Source: an uncultured Bacteroidales bacterium
GTDB lineage: Bacteria > Bacteroidota > Bacteroidia > Bacteroidales > FEN-979
Reading direction: 5' to 3'
NCBI GenBank assembly: GCA_903903985.1
Contig: CAIVAT010000057.1
Location: 62,001-126,000 of the forward strand
DNA length: 64,000 nucleotides
Position numbers and translations under genes: made by a program. Under the pieces are notes generated by a model that saw nothing but the letters and a program-made list of their open reading frames with translations, had not been told where the DNA came from and did not search any database. Shown here piece by piece: positions 1 through 10,040 of this stretch. The first letter of the stretch is position 1. Each line of letters opens with the position of its first letter.

Positions 1-2
1 AC

Positions 3-3000
3 CATTCACTCCTGGTTCTCGCAGTTATTTTTATGCTGGGCATCATTTCCACAGCCAGCTATTCGCAGAAAGCACAGCTTAATAAAAACCCAAAACCCTC
101 CAGCCCTTCTTCAACCCGTTTTACCATTTCCTGGATGCAGGCCGACTCCCTCGCCAATCTCGGCCAGCCCAAATCGGCCCTTGAGATCGTAAACAAAATA
201 TATGCGCAAGCCAAAAAAGAAAAAAATGATCCACAGGTGATCAAAGCAATCATTTACCGCATCCGGCTGAATTCCGATTTCCAGGATGACTTCCTGGAAA
301 AGACCATCGCTGACCTGCAAAAAGAGATTTCCGGCGCCTCGCCGCCTGCAAAACAGGTTTTAATTTCCATCATGGCCGAAGTCTACTGGAAATATTATCA
401 AAACAACCAGTATCGTTTTCGTGACCGGAGCCGGGTGAATGAGGTAAAGGTCGACAGCATCAACACCTGGGACCTGGCGACCATGTCCTATGCAATCAAC
501 AACTCCTATGTTTTCTCGCTTGGCGCCGACACCCTGAAACACATCCCTATCGCGACATACGATGCCATCGTGGACCTGGAGATTTTCGACTCCCCGAAAA
601 AGGATACCCTGCCAGCCGAAGCAGCCAGGCTGTTCCCGACTCTTTATGATTTCCTGGCAAGCCGCGCACTCGACTATTTCACCACTGCAGAGACCAGCTC
701 CATCCTGCCGGCACAGCACTTTGAGGTTGATCAGCCATGGTATTTTGCACAAACCTCCTATTTTACGAATGAAATGATGAAGGTCTCCGCCAAACCTGTC
801 ATGCCGTACCTCTTCGCACTGCGCATTTTCCGCGACCTGGCAGTGTTTCATTTGAACGATGAAGATCCCTGTGCGTTTATCAATACAGAGCTGAAGCGCT
901 TTGAATTTGTTTATGAAAAATATACGCTACCCGGCAAAGACAGCCTTTACCTTGATGCCCTCCGGCAGTTTGAGCAGGCAGAACGCAATTCCCCATGGAG
1001 TTCTTCCATTTCCTTTGCCCTGGCCTCTCATCTCAACATCCTGGGCCAGCAATATCTGCCCTTGATTTCGGACTTGCACAAATGGGACATCCGGTCGGCC
1101 GTTGAAGTTTGCGACAAGGCCGTACAACGGTTTCCCGTTGCGCAAGGATCGAAAAACTGCAGGTTTCTCGCACAATCGATCAGGGAGCCGTTTCTGCAGG
1201 TCACCACCGAAACTGCCGTCGCGGTTGGAAAACCATCACTGGCATTGGTCGGTTTGAAGAACCTGAAACAGCTTTATTTCCGGCTGGTCAAGGCAGATCC
1301 CGATACCTATGGGGAAAAAGCCGGAGTTTCAGACCGGCCGGCGTTTTTCAAATTTCTAACCGCCTTTCCTGCTGCCTTATCCTGGTCGCAGGTATTTCCT
1401 GACGACGGGGATTTTCAGAAACACCAGGCAGAAATCCGGGTTCCGGAAGTTCCTGCCGGGTATTGGGTGCTGCTGTGCGGGCCAACCAAAGATTTTGCCG
1501 ATCCCAAACTGGTATTTGCATTCACCCCTTTCTGGTCGACGCAGATCAGCTATATCAGTAAACGCAATGATGACGGGAGCTTTGCATATTTCCTGCTTGA
1601 CAGGGAAACTGGTTCTCCGCTGAAAAACGTAACTGCCGAAGCCTGGGAAAAAAATTATGACTACCGGGAACGGAAATATTCAAATGTAAAGCTTCAGACA
1701 TTCACGTCAGACGAACTGGGTTACCTCGAGATCCCTTCACAGGAAAACAACAGGCACAATGCAAACAGGTTCTTAAAACTCTTTTACAACAATGATTTTC
1801 TGGTCACCGATAACTTTTATCAATATCCTGTTTTCAAAGGCCAGGAACAGACTGCGCTGCAAACCATGTTTTACACCGACCGGGCTATATACCGGCCTGG
1901 ACAGATCATTTATTTCAAAGGGATTATTCTTGAGAAAACCGGCGACAAGTCGAAGATCAAACCAAACCATCCTGTAAAAGTGGTCTTTACCGACGTAAAC
2001 GGGCAAAAGATTGCTGAGCAAAGCCTTACCTCGAACAAATTCGGCTCATTCAATGGTTCGTTTGTCGCACCAACCGGTGTTTTGCCCGGTCAAATGACCA
2101 TTTCCGGCGAATCCGGTTCAACTTCTTTTTCCGTGGAGGAGTACAAACGCCCAACCTTTGATGTGTCGTGCGATCCGCTGGAAGGAAACTACAAGTTGGG
2201 TGAACTGCTCACCGTTACAGGGAAAGCCATCGCTTTTGCAGGAAATCCCATTGAAGGCTCTGTCTTAAAATACCGTGTTGTCCGTTCTGCCCGATTCCCT
2301 TTCCGGGATTGGGGTTGGCGGTGGCCCATGCCTGCATCCCCGCAGGCTGAAGTTGCCAATGGCACAACCACCACCGATTCCGGCGGAAAGTTCAGCTTTT
2401 CGTTCAGGGCAATCCCCGATCAGGGTGTTGATAAAGGAACCTGGCCTGTTTTTGATTTTTCCATTTACGCCGACGTGACCGACATCAACGGCGAAACACA
2501 ATCGGCTGAGCACAGTGTTTCGGTCGGTTATAAAGCCCTGCTGGTTGAAACCGATCTGCCCGAAATGGTCAACCTCGCAAAAGACACCATTGTAAAAATT
2601 ACCACCACCAACCTGAATGGCAGGCATACGCCAGCAGTGGTTACCATCACCCTCCAACGACTCCGTCAGCCAGGCCGGGCATTTATCCAGCGGTTATGGG
2701 ACCGGCCCGATTTAAGCATCATGACACGGGAGGATTTCCACGCCCAGTATCCGTATCATCCTTATGATGACGAAAACAACCCTGTGAACTGGGAGAAGGA
2801 AGACCTGGTTTTTGAAAAAACGATCAATACGGCCGGCGATTCACTGCTAAACATCCTGAACCCCGGGTCACTTCCGAACCAGGCGGCCGGTAGGGCGTAT
2901 CCGGGATCGTATCTGCTAACGCTGCGTGCCACCGATCCTTTCGGCATGGCCGTAGAAACAAAAAAGGTTCTTACCGCATTCGCTCCTGAATCAAAAGCAG

Positions 3001-6000
3001 TACCTGTAAATACACTCTGTTGGTTTGTTCCGTTAAAAACCTCCGGTGAACCGGGTGAAACGGCCAGGTTTCTCATCGGGTCAAAAGACGACAATGTCAG
3101 GGTGATTTATGAAATCAGGTTGCATGACAGCCTGGTTTCACGTGAAGTGATCAAGCTCAATAACCGCGCGATGCAACTTGAAATTCCGATCAAAGAGCTC
3201 TACCGGGGAAATTTTTCTGTCAATTTCGTCTTTGTCAAACACAACCGGGTATTCCAGCAAAGTCAGGTGATCAATGTGCCCTATACCAATAAAAGACTTG
3301 GCATTGCCTTTGAAACTTTCAGAAGCAAGCTGGATCCGGGAGCCAAAGAAACCTGGAAAATCCGGATTTCCTCCGCAAACGGGAAACCGGCCCATGCCGA
3401 ATTCCTGGCAGGAATGTATGATGCATCGCTCGACCTGTTCCGATCCAATGAATGGACCTTCAACCTATACCAGCGAACCTACGGAATAATTCCATGGGAT
3501 ATCAGCAATTCTTTCAGTATTTCATCGGGACAATGGGTTTCATCAAATGAAGCGAACGGCAACTATATCATGAATCCCGGGCTGAAACTGAACTGGTTCG
3601 GCACGAATTACTTTGGTGGTTCGATGCGCTATTCCGGGCGTTTGGGGGGAATTGGCGTCAAAGGAATGCGTGCGGAAATGATGGACAGCCAGGCACCTTC
3701 CGCCGTTATGTCAACCGGAATAACACCGCAACCCGAACAGAAACAGGAAAAAGCAAAGGATACCGTCATGCCTGCAGGGAACAGGCAACAACCCCCGAAG
3801 GCACGTCCGGAACCAGTCGCCCTGGTGCGGCGTGATTTCCGTGAAACAGCATTTTTCTATCCTTCCATGGAAACAGATTCAACCGGAAGCCTGGTCCTGC
3901 AATTCACGGCCCCTGAATCACTGACCAAATGGAAATTCCTTGGACTGGCCCATACGAAAAACCTCGATTACGGATTGGTCGAAAAAGAGCTGGTCACCAG
4001 CAAAGAGATGATGGTATTCCCAAATTACCCCCGGTTTGTCAGGCAAGGCGACACTGTGATCTTCAGTACAAAAATCGTCAACCGGGCCGACCACGAACTT
4101 TCCGGAGAAGTCAACCTCGCTTTGTCTGATGCCATCACTTTGCAGCCCCTCAACCTGATATCAGACACCCTTCATGATCCGGGCCACCTTCCCGACAGGT
4201 TGCCATTCACTGTGAAAACAGGGCAGAGTGCCGTTGTCTCCTGGCGGCTTTATATCCCTGTCAGTTCCGGCCTTTCAGTTATGCAGTGCCGTGTTACGGC
4301 GGTTTCAGGAAGCTTCAGCGACGGGGAGGAGAAAGCAATTCCCGTGCTCACAAACCGCATGCTGGTTACCGAATCGCTGCCATTGCCGGTCAGGGGGGCA
4401 GGCACTTCTGGATTTTCTTTTGATAAACTATTGAAATCCGGTCAGTCAAAGGGAAATGATGCAACCCTGAAAAACTATAAATTTACCCTTGAATTTGCTT
4501 CAAACCCCGCATGGTACGCCATCCAGGCGCTGCCCGTACTGAATGACAAACAGTATGACAACGCCAATGACATTTTTTCGGCATTCTGGTCAAACAGTGT
4601 AGCGGCATTCATCGCCAATTCAAACCCGAAGATCAAGGCGGTGTTTGAAACCTGGGAAAGCCTCACCCCCGATGCCCTGCAGTCGAACCTTTCAAAAAAC
4701 CAGTCGTTAAAATCAGCATTGTTGCAGGAAACACCCTGGGTGATGGAAGCAATCAGTGAAACCGGCCGCAAACAAAAGCTTGGCCTGTTTTTCGACCCCG
4801 GAAACCTCAGGGAGAACCTGCAGGAAAACTTCAAAAAGTTAAAGAAACTGCAGTTGCCGGATGGCGGCTGGACCTGGTTTGAGGGAATGCCTGAAAACCG
4901 GTATATCACGCAAAACATCCTTACCGGGCTGGGACAACTGCATCACCTGGGGATCACGAATATCCTCAGCGACCCTTCTTCGCGTGAGATGGTGTTGAAA
5001 GCCATCGGTTTCCTGGATGGAGAATTGCTGAAAGATTATGAAAACCTGAAAAAGTACCAGCCCGATCATCTTGACGGCAACCACTCCGGCAATGCCCAGG
5101 TTCAGTATTTGTATGCGCGTTCGTTCTTTATGAAGGAAGCCGGTTTCATCATCCCTGATCCGGATGCGGGAAGATCGAACTCCGGTTCATCCTTCGCTGA
5201 GGCCTTCGCCTATTATAAAAAGCAGGCTTCAAAATACTGGCTTCAAAACGACCGCTATCAGCAGGGAATGATTGCCCTGGCCCTGAACCGCCTTGATAAC
5301 GGGGAGGTTCCCCTGTTGATCATGAAGTCGCTGAAAGAAAAGGCGCTCCGTTCCGAAGAAACAGGTATGTATTGGGCCGGGGAGCCCGGATATTTCTGGT
5401 ACCAGGCCCCCATTGAAACCCAGGCGCTGATGATTGAAGCCTTTGATGAAATAACGCAGGATAAATCCACGGTGGAAGAGTTGAAAATCTGGTTGCTGAA
5501 ACAAAAACAGACCCAGGACTGGCGGTCACCACGTGCGACCCTCGAAGCGTGCTATGCGCTATTGCTTCGCGGAACGAATCTGCTCACGGAGGATCCCGGT
5601 GTAAAAATCACACTCGGCAAAGAAAAGATCAGTTCCGGTAAACTGATTGATGTGCAAAAGGAGCTTGGAACCGGTTATTTCCAGGTTTCCTGGTCGGGGG
5701 ATGAAATCAAGCCGGAAATGGGGAAAATCACGGTTTCAAAAACCGGCGAGGGTGTTGCCTGGGGCGCAGTTTACTGGCAGTATTTTGAAAACCTCGACCT
5801 GATTACAACCGCGGCAACCCCGTTGAAGCTGGAAAAGAATTTGTTTGTCGAAAAAAACACCCCTTCCGGGCCGGTACTGGAGCCACTGTCAAAATCAAAA
5901 ATCAAAAATCAAAAATCAAAAATAGCCGATAGCTCATCCGCTTACGAGGTTCCCTGCCCGCTTCATACCGGGGATAAAATAATGGTCCGCATTATTCTTT

Positions 6001-6329
6001 CCGTTGATCGCGATCTTGAATTCGTTCATATGAAAGACATGCGGGCAAGCGGGTTGGAACCCGGCAACCCCACCCCAAAACAGGAAGGGGGCCTGGCGGC
6101 TGGTTTGTCGGGGTACCGCTACCAGGACGGGCTTGGCTATTACCAAAGCACCACCGACCAGGCAACGAACTTCTTCTTCGACTATCTCCCTAAAGGCACC
6201 TATGTTTTCGAATACGGGTTAAAAGTGAATGCCGCAGGCGACTATTCCAATGGCATCACAACCATACAGTGCATGTATGCCCCTGAATTCACTGCTCATT
6301 CGGAGGGGATCAGGATTAACGTCAGATGA
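3..6329 (+). CDS. Alpha-2-macroglobulin family protein (5' end outside window)
   Basis: A very large secreted protein of the bacterial alpha-2-macroglobulin (A2M) superfamily, probably a cell-envelope protease trap or surface-defence protein. The first ATG is at 33, but the frame stays open to the window edge and the codons before it read as the hydrophobic part of a signal peptide (HSLLVLAVIF), so the true start lies to the left. Counting from Met at 33, about 2098 residues remain. A TPR-like N-terminus comes first, then an MG2-type segment near residue 615 (DRAIYRPGQ), the A2M domain near 1275 (FYPSMETDSTG), and the helical thioester-domain region near 1611 (DGGWTWFEGM). I find no CGEQ-type thioester motif, so covalent trapping is unlikely. 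Residues about 1952-1966 are encoded by an in-frame heptad repeat (SKIKNQKSKI) that looks like inserted DNA. No pbpC-type partner is visible here. Confidence 0.9.
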   Translation, partial: HSLLVLAVIFMLGIISTASYSQKAQLNKNPKPSSPSSTRFTISWMQADSLANLGQPKSALEIVNKIYAQAKKEKNDPQVIKAIIYRIRLNSDFQDDFLEKTIADLQKEISGASPPAKQVLISIMAEVYWKYYQNNQYRFRDRSRVNEVKVDSINTWDLATMSYAINNSYVFSLGADTLKHIPIATYDAIVDLEIFDSPKKDTLPAEAARLFPTLYDFLASRALDYFTTAETSSILPAQHFEVDQPWYFAQTSYFTNEMMKVSAKPVMPYLFALRIFRDLAVFHLNDEDPCAFINTELKRFEFVYEKYTLPGKDSLYLDALRQFEQAERNSPWSSSISFALASHLNILGQQYLPLISDLHKWDIRSAVEVCDKAVQRFPVAQGSKNCRFLAQSIREPFLQVTTETAVAVGKPSLALVGLKNLKQLYFRLVKADPDTYGEKAGVSDRPAFFKFLTAFPAALSWSQVFPDDGDFQKHQAEIRVPEVPAGYWVLLCGPTKDFADPKLVFAFTPFWSTQISYISKRNDDGSFAYFLLDRETGSPLKNVTAEAWEKNYDYRERKYSNVKLQTFTSDELGYLEIPSQENNRHNANRFLKLFYNNDFLVTDNFYQYPVFKGQEQTALQTMFYTDRAIYRPGQIIYFKGIILEKTGDKSKIKPNHPVKVVFTDVNGQKIAEQSLTSNKFGSFNGSFVAPTGVLPGQMTISGESGSTSFSVEEYKRPTFDVSCDPLEGNYKLGELLTVTGKAIAFAGNPIEGSVLKYRVVRSARFPFRDWGWRWPMPASPQAEVANGTTTTDSGGKFSFSFRAIPDQGVDKGTWPVFDFSIYADVTDINGETQSAEHSVSVGYKALLVETDLPEMVNLAKDTIVKITTTNLNGRHTPAVVTITLQRLRQPGRAFIQRLWDRPDLSIMTREDFHAQYPYHPYDDENNPVNWEKEDLVFEKTINTAGDSLLNILNPGSLPNQAAGRAYPGSYLLTLRATDPFGMAVETKKVLTAFAPESKAVPVNTLCWFVPLKTSGEPGETARFLIGSKDDNVRVIYEIRLHDSLVSREVIKLNNRAMQLEIPIKELYRGNFSVNFVFVKHNRVFQQSQVINVPYTNKRLGIAFETFRSKLDPGAKETWKIRISSANGKPAHAEFLAGMYDASLDLFRSNEWTFNLYQRTYGIIPWDISNSFSISSGQWVSSNEANGNYIMNPGLKLNWFGTNYFGGSMRYSGRLGGIGVKGMRAEMMDSQAPSAVMSTGITPQPEQKQEKAKDTVMPAGNRQQPPKARPEPVALVRRDFRETAFFYPSMETDSTGSLVLQFTAPESLTKWKFLGLAHTKNLDYGLVEKELVTSKEMMVFPNYPRFVRQGDTVIFSTKIVNRADHELSGEVNLALSDAITLQPLNLISDTLHDPGHLPDRLPFTVKTGQSAVVSWRLYIPVSSGLSVMQCRVTAVSGSFSDGEEKAIPVLTNRMLVTESLPLPVRGAGTSGFSFDKLLKSGQSKGNDATLKNYKFTLEFASNPAWYAIQALPVLNDKQYDNANDIFSAFWSNSVAAFIANSNPKIKAVFETWESLTPDALQSNLSKNQSLKSALLQETPWVMEAISETGRKQKLGLFFDPGNLRENLQENFKKLKKLQLPDGGWTWFEGMPENRYITQNILTGLGQLHHLGITNILSDPSSREMVLKAIGFLDGELLKDYENLKKYQPDHLDGNHSGNAQVQYLYARSFFMKEAGFIIPDPDAGRSNSGSSFAEAFAYYKKQASKYWLQNDRYQQGMIALALNRLDNGEVPLLIMKSLKEKALRSEETGMYWAGEPGYFWYQAPIETQALMIEAFDEITQDKSTVEELKIWLLKQKQTQDWRSPRATLEACYALLLRGTNLLTEDPGVKITLGKEKISSGKLIDVQKELGTGYFQVSWSGDEIKPEMGKITVSKTGEGVAWGAVYWQYFENLDLITTAATPLKLEKNLFVEKNTPSGPVLEPLSKSKIKNQKSKIADSSSAYEVPCPLHTGDKIMVRIILSVDRDLEFVHMKDMRASGLEPGNPTPKQEGGLAAGLSGYRYQDGLGYYQSTTDQATNFFFDYLPKGTYVFEYGLKVNAAGDYSNGITTIQCMYAPEFTAHSEGIRINVR
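5888..5930 (+). repeat. Heptad tandem repeat inside the A2M gene
   Basis: About five copies of a 7-bp unit related to tcaaaaa lie in frame within the A2M-like gene and encode a low-complexity K/I/N/Q/S string. The composition is unlike the flanking codons. The same style of repeat occurs between genes elsewhere in the window. Confidence 0.8.
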
Positions 6330-6339
6330 CCTGATCCCC
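6305..6339 (+). terminator. Hairpin over the stop codon of the A2M gene
   Basis: A perfect 10-bp inverted repeat (ggggatcagg at 6305-6314 with its complement at 6330-6339) encloses the TGA stop in a 15-nt loop. No T-run follows, so it is a weak candidate for a terminator or mRNA 3'-end structure. Confidence 0.4.
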
Positions 6340-6416
6340 CCCGAAAGGGTCCGGCTAATACGCAATTAGAACTGCCGTTTATTTTCTTTGTGCGTCTCAC
6401 GCCTTTTTTATGAACG

Positions 6417-6448
6417 TGGTGGTTCAATGATTTAAAAATTGACCACCA
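6417..6448. other. Intergenic hairpin upstream of the HTH gene
   Basis: An inverted repeat of 11-12 bp with one bulge (tggtggttcaat at 6417-6428 against attgaccacca at 6438-6448) lies in the 225-bp gap between the A2M-like gene and the HTH gene. It could be a terminator or an operator for the regulator at 6555. Nothing else is seen in this gap apart from a possible -7-like TATCTTTA near 6526. Confidence 0.35.
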
Positions 6449-6554
6449 GGGGTTCGATGTTTTTCACAATGGCCTCAATGCTTATTGAACCCAAAATATT
6501 TTTTATTTTAATGTTTATTATCATATCTTTACCTTTTCATAACCACACCGTGTC

Positions 6555-7562
6555 ATGAATCAGCAACCCGCAATCCAGGAAAATCTATTTCAGACGATCA
6601 AGAGCAAACTGGCTCCGAATATTTCATTTGTCCATGAGCTCTCAGAACTTTTAGGGATCAGTTATGACAGTGCCTATCGAAGAATCCGGGGGGAAAAGGA
6701 ATTATCCCTGGAAGAGTTGAAAACCATTTGCCTTCAATACAAAATCTCGGTCGACGCACTTTTCAATTTCCAGAGCAACCATGTTATTTTTAACTCAATG
6801 GCCATCGGAGAAAGCGGCCTTGACATTGAAAAATGGATGCAGTCGCTGCTGGCGGCAATAAAACTGATCCATGGAGCCAGGGAGAAGGAGATCATTTACG
6901 CCGCCAAGGACATTCCCGTATTTTATTATTTTGAATTCCCCGAAATTGCCGCTTTTAAGATTTATTTCTGGAATAAAGCATTGATCCCGGCGAGCGGTTA
7001 CGAAGACAAGCTGTTTACGCTCGATCCGCCTGAAACGCTTTTTGAAACCGGCCGGCAGCTGCTTTCACATTATATAAAAATACCAACCATCGAGATATGG
7101 AGTGAAGAGACCATTTCCAGTGTGCTCCGGCAAATTGAATATTGTTTTGTTTCAGGATTTTTCGTCCGGGTCGAAGATGTTTACAGGCTTTGTGATGCGC
7201 TGGAAGCCTGGCTTAACCATGTTCAAAGCCAGGCTGAACATGGATTCCAGTATATGCGCGGAACCCCTGCCGAAGGGATAGAAAATAGCTACCGGCTATA
7301 CCACAATGAGGTATTGGTTAGCGATAACACCATCCTGGTGAATATGGATGGCCAGAAAATTTCTTACAACACTTATAATGTCATCAATCAACTGATCACA
7401 ACGAACCCATTGTTTTGCAACCAGATTGAGAAATCGTTCCGGAACCTGATGGAGAAATCGACCATGATCAGCGGGACTTCCGCTAAAGAGCGTCACCGGT
7501 TTTTCAACATCCTGCTCGAGAAGGTGAGAAATCTCCGGAACCGGATCGAACGGTTGGGCTGA
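6555..7562 (+). CDS. Helix-turn-helix transcriptional regulator
   Basis: A 335-residue cytoplasmic protein with an XRE/BetR-like helix-turn-helix at residues about 18-65 (ELSELLGISYDSAYRRIRG, followed by a recognition-helix pattern typical of DNA-binding repressors). The remaining ~270 residues form a helical domain of unknown function, conserved in Bacteroidota proteins of this layout as far as I recall; it may bind a ligand or mediate dimerisation. The gene is monocistronic and converges with the FISUMP gene at 7565, with only 2 bp between the two stop codons. Target genes are unknown. The FISUMP gene next door is a plausible but unproven target. Confidence 0.7.
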   Translation: MNQQPAIQENLFQTIKSKLAPNISFVHELSELLGISYDSAYRRIRGEKELSLEELKTICLQYKISVDALFNFQSNHVIFNSMAIGESGLDIEKWMQSLLAAIKLIHGAREKEIIYAAKDIPVFYYFEFPEIAAFKIYFWNKALIPASGYEDKLFTLDPPETLFETGRQLLSHYIKIPTIEIWSEETISSVLRQIEYCFVSGFFVRVEDVYRLCDALEAWLNHVQSQAEHGFQYMRGTPAEGIENSYRLYHNEVLVSDNTILVNMDGQKISYNTYNVINQLITTNPLFCNQIEKSFRNLMEKSTMISGTSAKERHRFFNILLEKVRNLRNRIERLG

Positions 7563-7564
7563 TT

Positions 7565-8602
7565 TTAGTTATCCCGGATGCATCTTACGGATAAACCGGT
7601 CGTTTTGGCGATGGTGGCAACCATCACAACTACCGGTTTTTTATTCAGGTAAAAACTTTGAGCATGGTCGGCATCCGTTTCCGTTGATGACCACCATTGA
7701 CAATCCTTATCCCGGGCCGAAAATCCTTCTTTCAGCTTTTCCGCAGCGAGCTCTTCCCCTCCCAGGGAATTGAAAAGCGATGTCCACGCCCCACTGGTTG
7801 GAACATGCCAGCCAGCCGGGCAAAGGCTCCGGTTGTCACTGATCACATACCAGTTATAAGATTCTCCCTTCCCTGAAACATCCCCGGTCATTCCGAAAAT
7901 TTCAGAACCGTCGCGAAAGCGTGTTGTCTTCAGGTCCTCCGCCATCCATACCTGTCCGCCGAGTGCGAGGGTTCGATAGATGTTTCCATCGATGTCAGTT
8001 ACTGAATCGCGTAACTTTGAAAATGTCCGGTCGTTGATCGTTTTCAGGGATGAATTGGGTTTTAGTGCATATTCATTCAGTTTGATTACGTTCCTGTCAT
8101 AGAGTTCCCGGTTTCCCCTGACCGGGATTTCTGTTTTTGATGCGATGATCCCACCGGTTGCAAGACCAATGGCTGTCGAAATGAGAGCCGGTAAGATCCC
8201 CAGTAAACCGCCCCCCTTCAGATATTCTTCTGTCGTCATCGATTTTGTGAGGCTTTTCGAATATGCAGCAGATATAGCGCAGCCAACAACAATTCCCGAC
8301 ACCCCCCCGGCGAGGATTGCAAACCCCTTTCCCTTTCTTCTGACATTGATCTCATCGATGTTCCTGATATCAACCGTGGTCACATCAAAATTGTTATCGT
8401 AATAATCCTTTTTCCAGGGAGAATTTGAGACAATCACCGACGAGTCTTTTACCTCATACAACACCCCCGAAATTACTTTTTTGCCCTTGACCGGCATGAT
8501 CCAGGCCTTATAAAACTTATTCAGAACAATTGAATCTTTTTGCGCCTGTGAGGAACAGGTGACGAACAGGATAAAAACCAGAAATAACATCAGTGTTTTC
8601 AT
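7565..8602 (-). CDS. Secreted FISUMP-domain protein
   Basis: About 345 residues if translation starts at the Met at 8602. I chose that start because it is followed by a good signal peptide (KTLMLFLVFILFVTCSSQAQ); the longer open frame back to 8818 has no secretion signal. The mid-region holds two glycine-rich hydrophobic stretches (for example GGVSGIVVGCAISAA) that could be membrane-inserting. From about residue 200 to the end is a FISUMP domain (IDGNIYRTLALGGQVWMAEDL, CPAGWHVPTSGAW, CQWWSST, LSVRCIRD), a C-type-lectin-like extracellular module with no known catalytic function. Two further FISUMP proteins lie at 10833 and 15805, and the domain of the 15805 protein is the closer match. Confidence 0.8.
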   Translation of the reverse strand: MKTLMLFLVFILFVTCSSQAQKDSIVLNKFYKAWIMPVKGKKVISGVLYEVKDSSVIVSNSPWKKDYYDNNFDVTTVDIRNIDEINVRRKGKGFAILAGGVSGIVVGCAISAAYSKSLTKSMTTEEYLKGGGLLGILPALISTAIGLATGGIIASKTEIPVRGNRELYDRNVIKLNEYALKPNSSLKTINDRTFSKLRDSVTDIDGNIYRTLALGGQVWMAEDLKTTRFRDGSEIFGMTGDVSGKGESYNWYVISDNRSLCPAGWHVPTSGAWTSLFNSLGGEELAAEKLKEGFSARDKDCQWWSSTETDADHAQSFYLNKKPVVVMVATIAKTTGLSVRCIRDN

Positions 8603-8869
8603 ACTTTCAATTTTTAGCGGGTAAATTTCAAAACCCAATCCAAAAATAGGAGCCGATGGGTTCTTCCCAATACGGAATTCAAAATCATCTTTGAAGGTTC
8701 TTGCAATATTTGAGATCGGGACAAGCAGCAAGCCGGCTTTTTTATAACAAAAAGCCATTTTCAGCATCCATCCCCTTTTATTATTGATTTCTGCAAGATT
8801 AAATCCTGAGAATTGCAAATAATGCCAGAGAAAGGAGGTCCCCGGTTTTTTTCTTCCGGGAAACCCGGT

Positions 8870-8877
8870 TAACTTTG
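8870..8877 (+). promoter_or_regulatory. Candidate Bacteroidota -7 box
   Basis: TAACTTTG matches the TAnnTTTG -7 element and lies 19 bp before the ATG at 8897. A T-tract, but no clear TTTG, sits at the -33 position. It would serve the EEP lipoprotein gene. The rest of the divergent gap 8603-8896 shows only a short ccggg/cccgg hairpin at about 8856-8867. Confidence 0.4.
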
Positions 8878-8896
8878 ATCCATTATTCGTCAGGTT

Positions 8897-10030
8897 ATGA
8901 ATTACGGTTCATTTCGTCAAATAACATCATCCCGGGCGCTGATTTCAGCCATTGTCATTTCTCTTGTTTTTCTCCTTATCTCTTCCTGTGAACCCCTGGC
9001 AACCGGTTTTGATGATACCGAAGGGGCAAACTATTACACCGCAGGAACCATCACCCCGGTGCCCGACACATTCACCGTTGTAAGGGTCATGACCTGGAAT
9101 ATCCGTTTCGGGGCCGGGAGGCTCCCCTGGTTTGGCGATGCCTGCGGCAACCGGGTCATCCTTACCAACGATGAAGTTTATAGCTCCCTGCAGGCCATTG
9201 CGGACAGGATCAACCTGGTAAAACCGGATGTGCTGCTGCTGCAGGAGGTCGATCTCAACTCAAAGCGTTCCGGATATATAGACCAGCTGCGGTGGCTGCT
9301 CGATCATACGTATTTCAATTATGCCGCTTGCGGATCACAGTGGAAAGCCCAGTTCATCCCCAGCGACGGTCTTGGCCGGATGGATGAAGCGAATGCAATC
9401 CTTTCACGATGGAAGATCAGCGATGCGCAGCGGATACAGATGTCCCTGATCAACGACCAGGACAAACTTACCCGGTATTTTTATGAACGCTGCTGCATGG
9501 TGACGGGGCGCATCGAAATTCCGCATGTAAATAATTTCTATGCCGTCAATATCCATGCTTCTGCTTTTGCCACGGATGATACTAAGCAAAAGCACATTAA
9601 ACAGTTCAAGGACGAGCTGGACCGGATCAACAGCAATGGCGGGTGGTTTGTCGCGGGCGGCGACCTGAACACCCTTCCGCCAGGATCGGATACAACTGAC
9701 TATTGCATCCAGGACAAGTGTTCCTGGGAGGAATTTCATTGTACGGGAGATGACCCGATGCATAAAGAAGGAAGCAATTATACGCCCGAGATCCATTGGC
9801 TCGACACCCTGTATGCCGCCTATAAATGCGCAGTTCTTCCGGAACTTTACAAGGTCAACCAGCATCAGTATTTCTCCCACACAACCCGGGGAGATCATTT
9901 CTGGGACAGGACACTCGACTACCTTTTTACGAATTATCAATGGGCCGGTAACTCTGTCGTAACCCACCAGGAAGCAACAAAGGAATCGGACCATGCGCCG
10001 GTAAGCGTGCTTTTTGTTTTACCCAAATAA
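8897..10030 (+). CDS. Lipoprotein of the endonuclease/exonuclease/phosphatase family
   Basis: 377 residues with an N-terminal lipoprotein signal ending in LLISSC, so the mature protein is probably lipid-anchored in the envelope. The EEP (DNase I-like) metal-dependent fold is recognisable from its ordered motifs: MTWNIRFGAG, LLLQEVDLNSKRS, VNIHASAF, AGGDLNT, LDYLF and a terminal ESDHAPV. These provide the catalytic Asn, Glu, His, Asp/Asn and Asp-His set. The substrate cannot be read from sequence; family members cleave DNA, phosphoinositides or sphingomyelin. A second, membrane-anchored EEP protein lies at 46016. The gene probably forms a two-gene unit with the barrel-like protein that follows 10 bp later. 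Confidence 0.85.
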   Translation: MNYGSFRQITSSRALISAIVISLVFLLISSCEPLATGFDDTEGANYYTAGTITPVPDTFTVVRVMTWNIRFGAGRLPWFGDACGNRVILTNDEVYSSLQAIADRINLVKPDVLLLQEVDLNSKRSGYIDQLRWLLDHTYFNYAACGSQWKAQFIPSDGLGRMDEANAILSRWKISDAQRIQMSLINDQDKLTRYFYERCCMVTGRIEIPHVNNFYAVNIHASAFATDDTKQKHIKQFKDELDRINSNGGWFVAGGDLNTLPPGSDTTDYCIQDKCSWEEFHCTGDDPMHKEGSNYTPEIHWLDTLYAAYKCAVLPELYKVNQHQYFSHTTRGDHFWDRTLDYLFTNYQWAGNSVVTHQEATKESDHAPVSVLFVLPK

Positions 10031-10040
10031 CTGTGCAGGA

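Noticed and set aside
4780-4930. A possible thioester site in the alpha-2-macroglobulin-like protein
   Set aside because: The region aligning with the thioester domain reads DGGWTWFEGM and has no CxEQ motif.
8603-8818. A 72-residue N-terminal extension of the FISUMP protein ending at 7565
   Set aside because: A clear signal peptide starts at 8602, and the extension has no family similarity.
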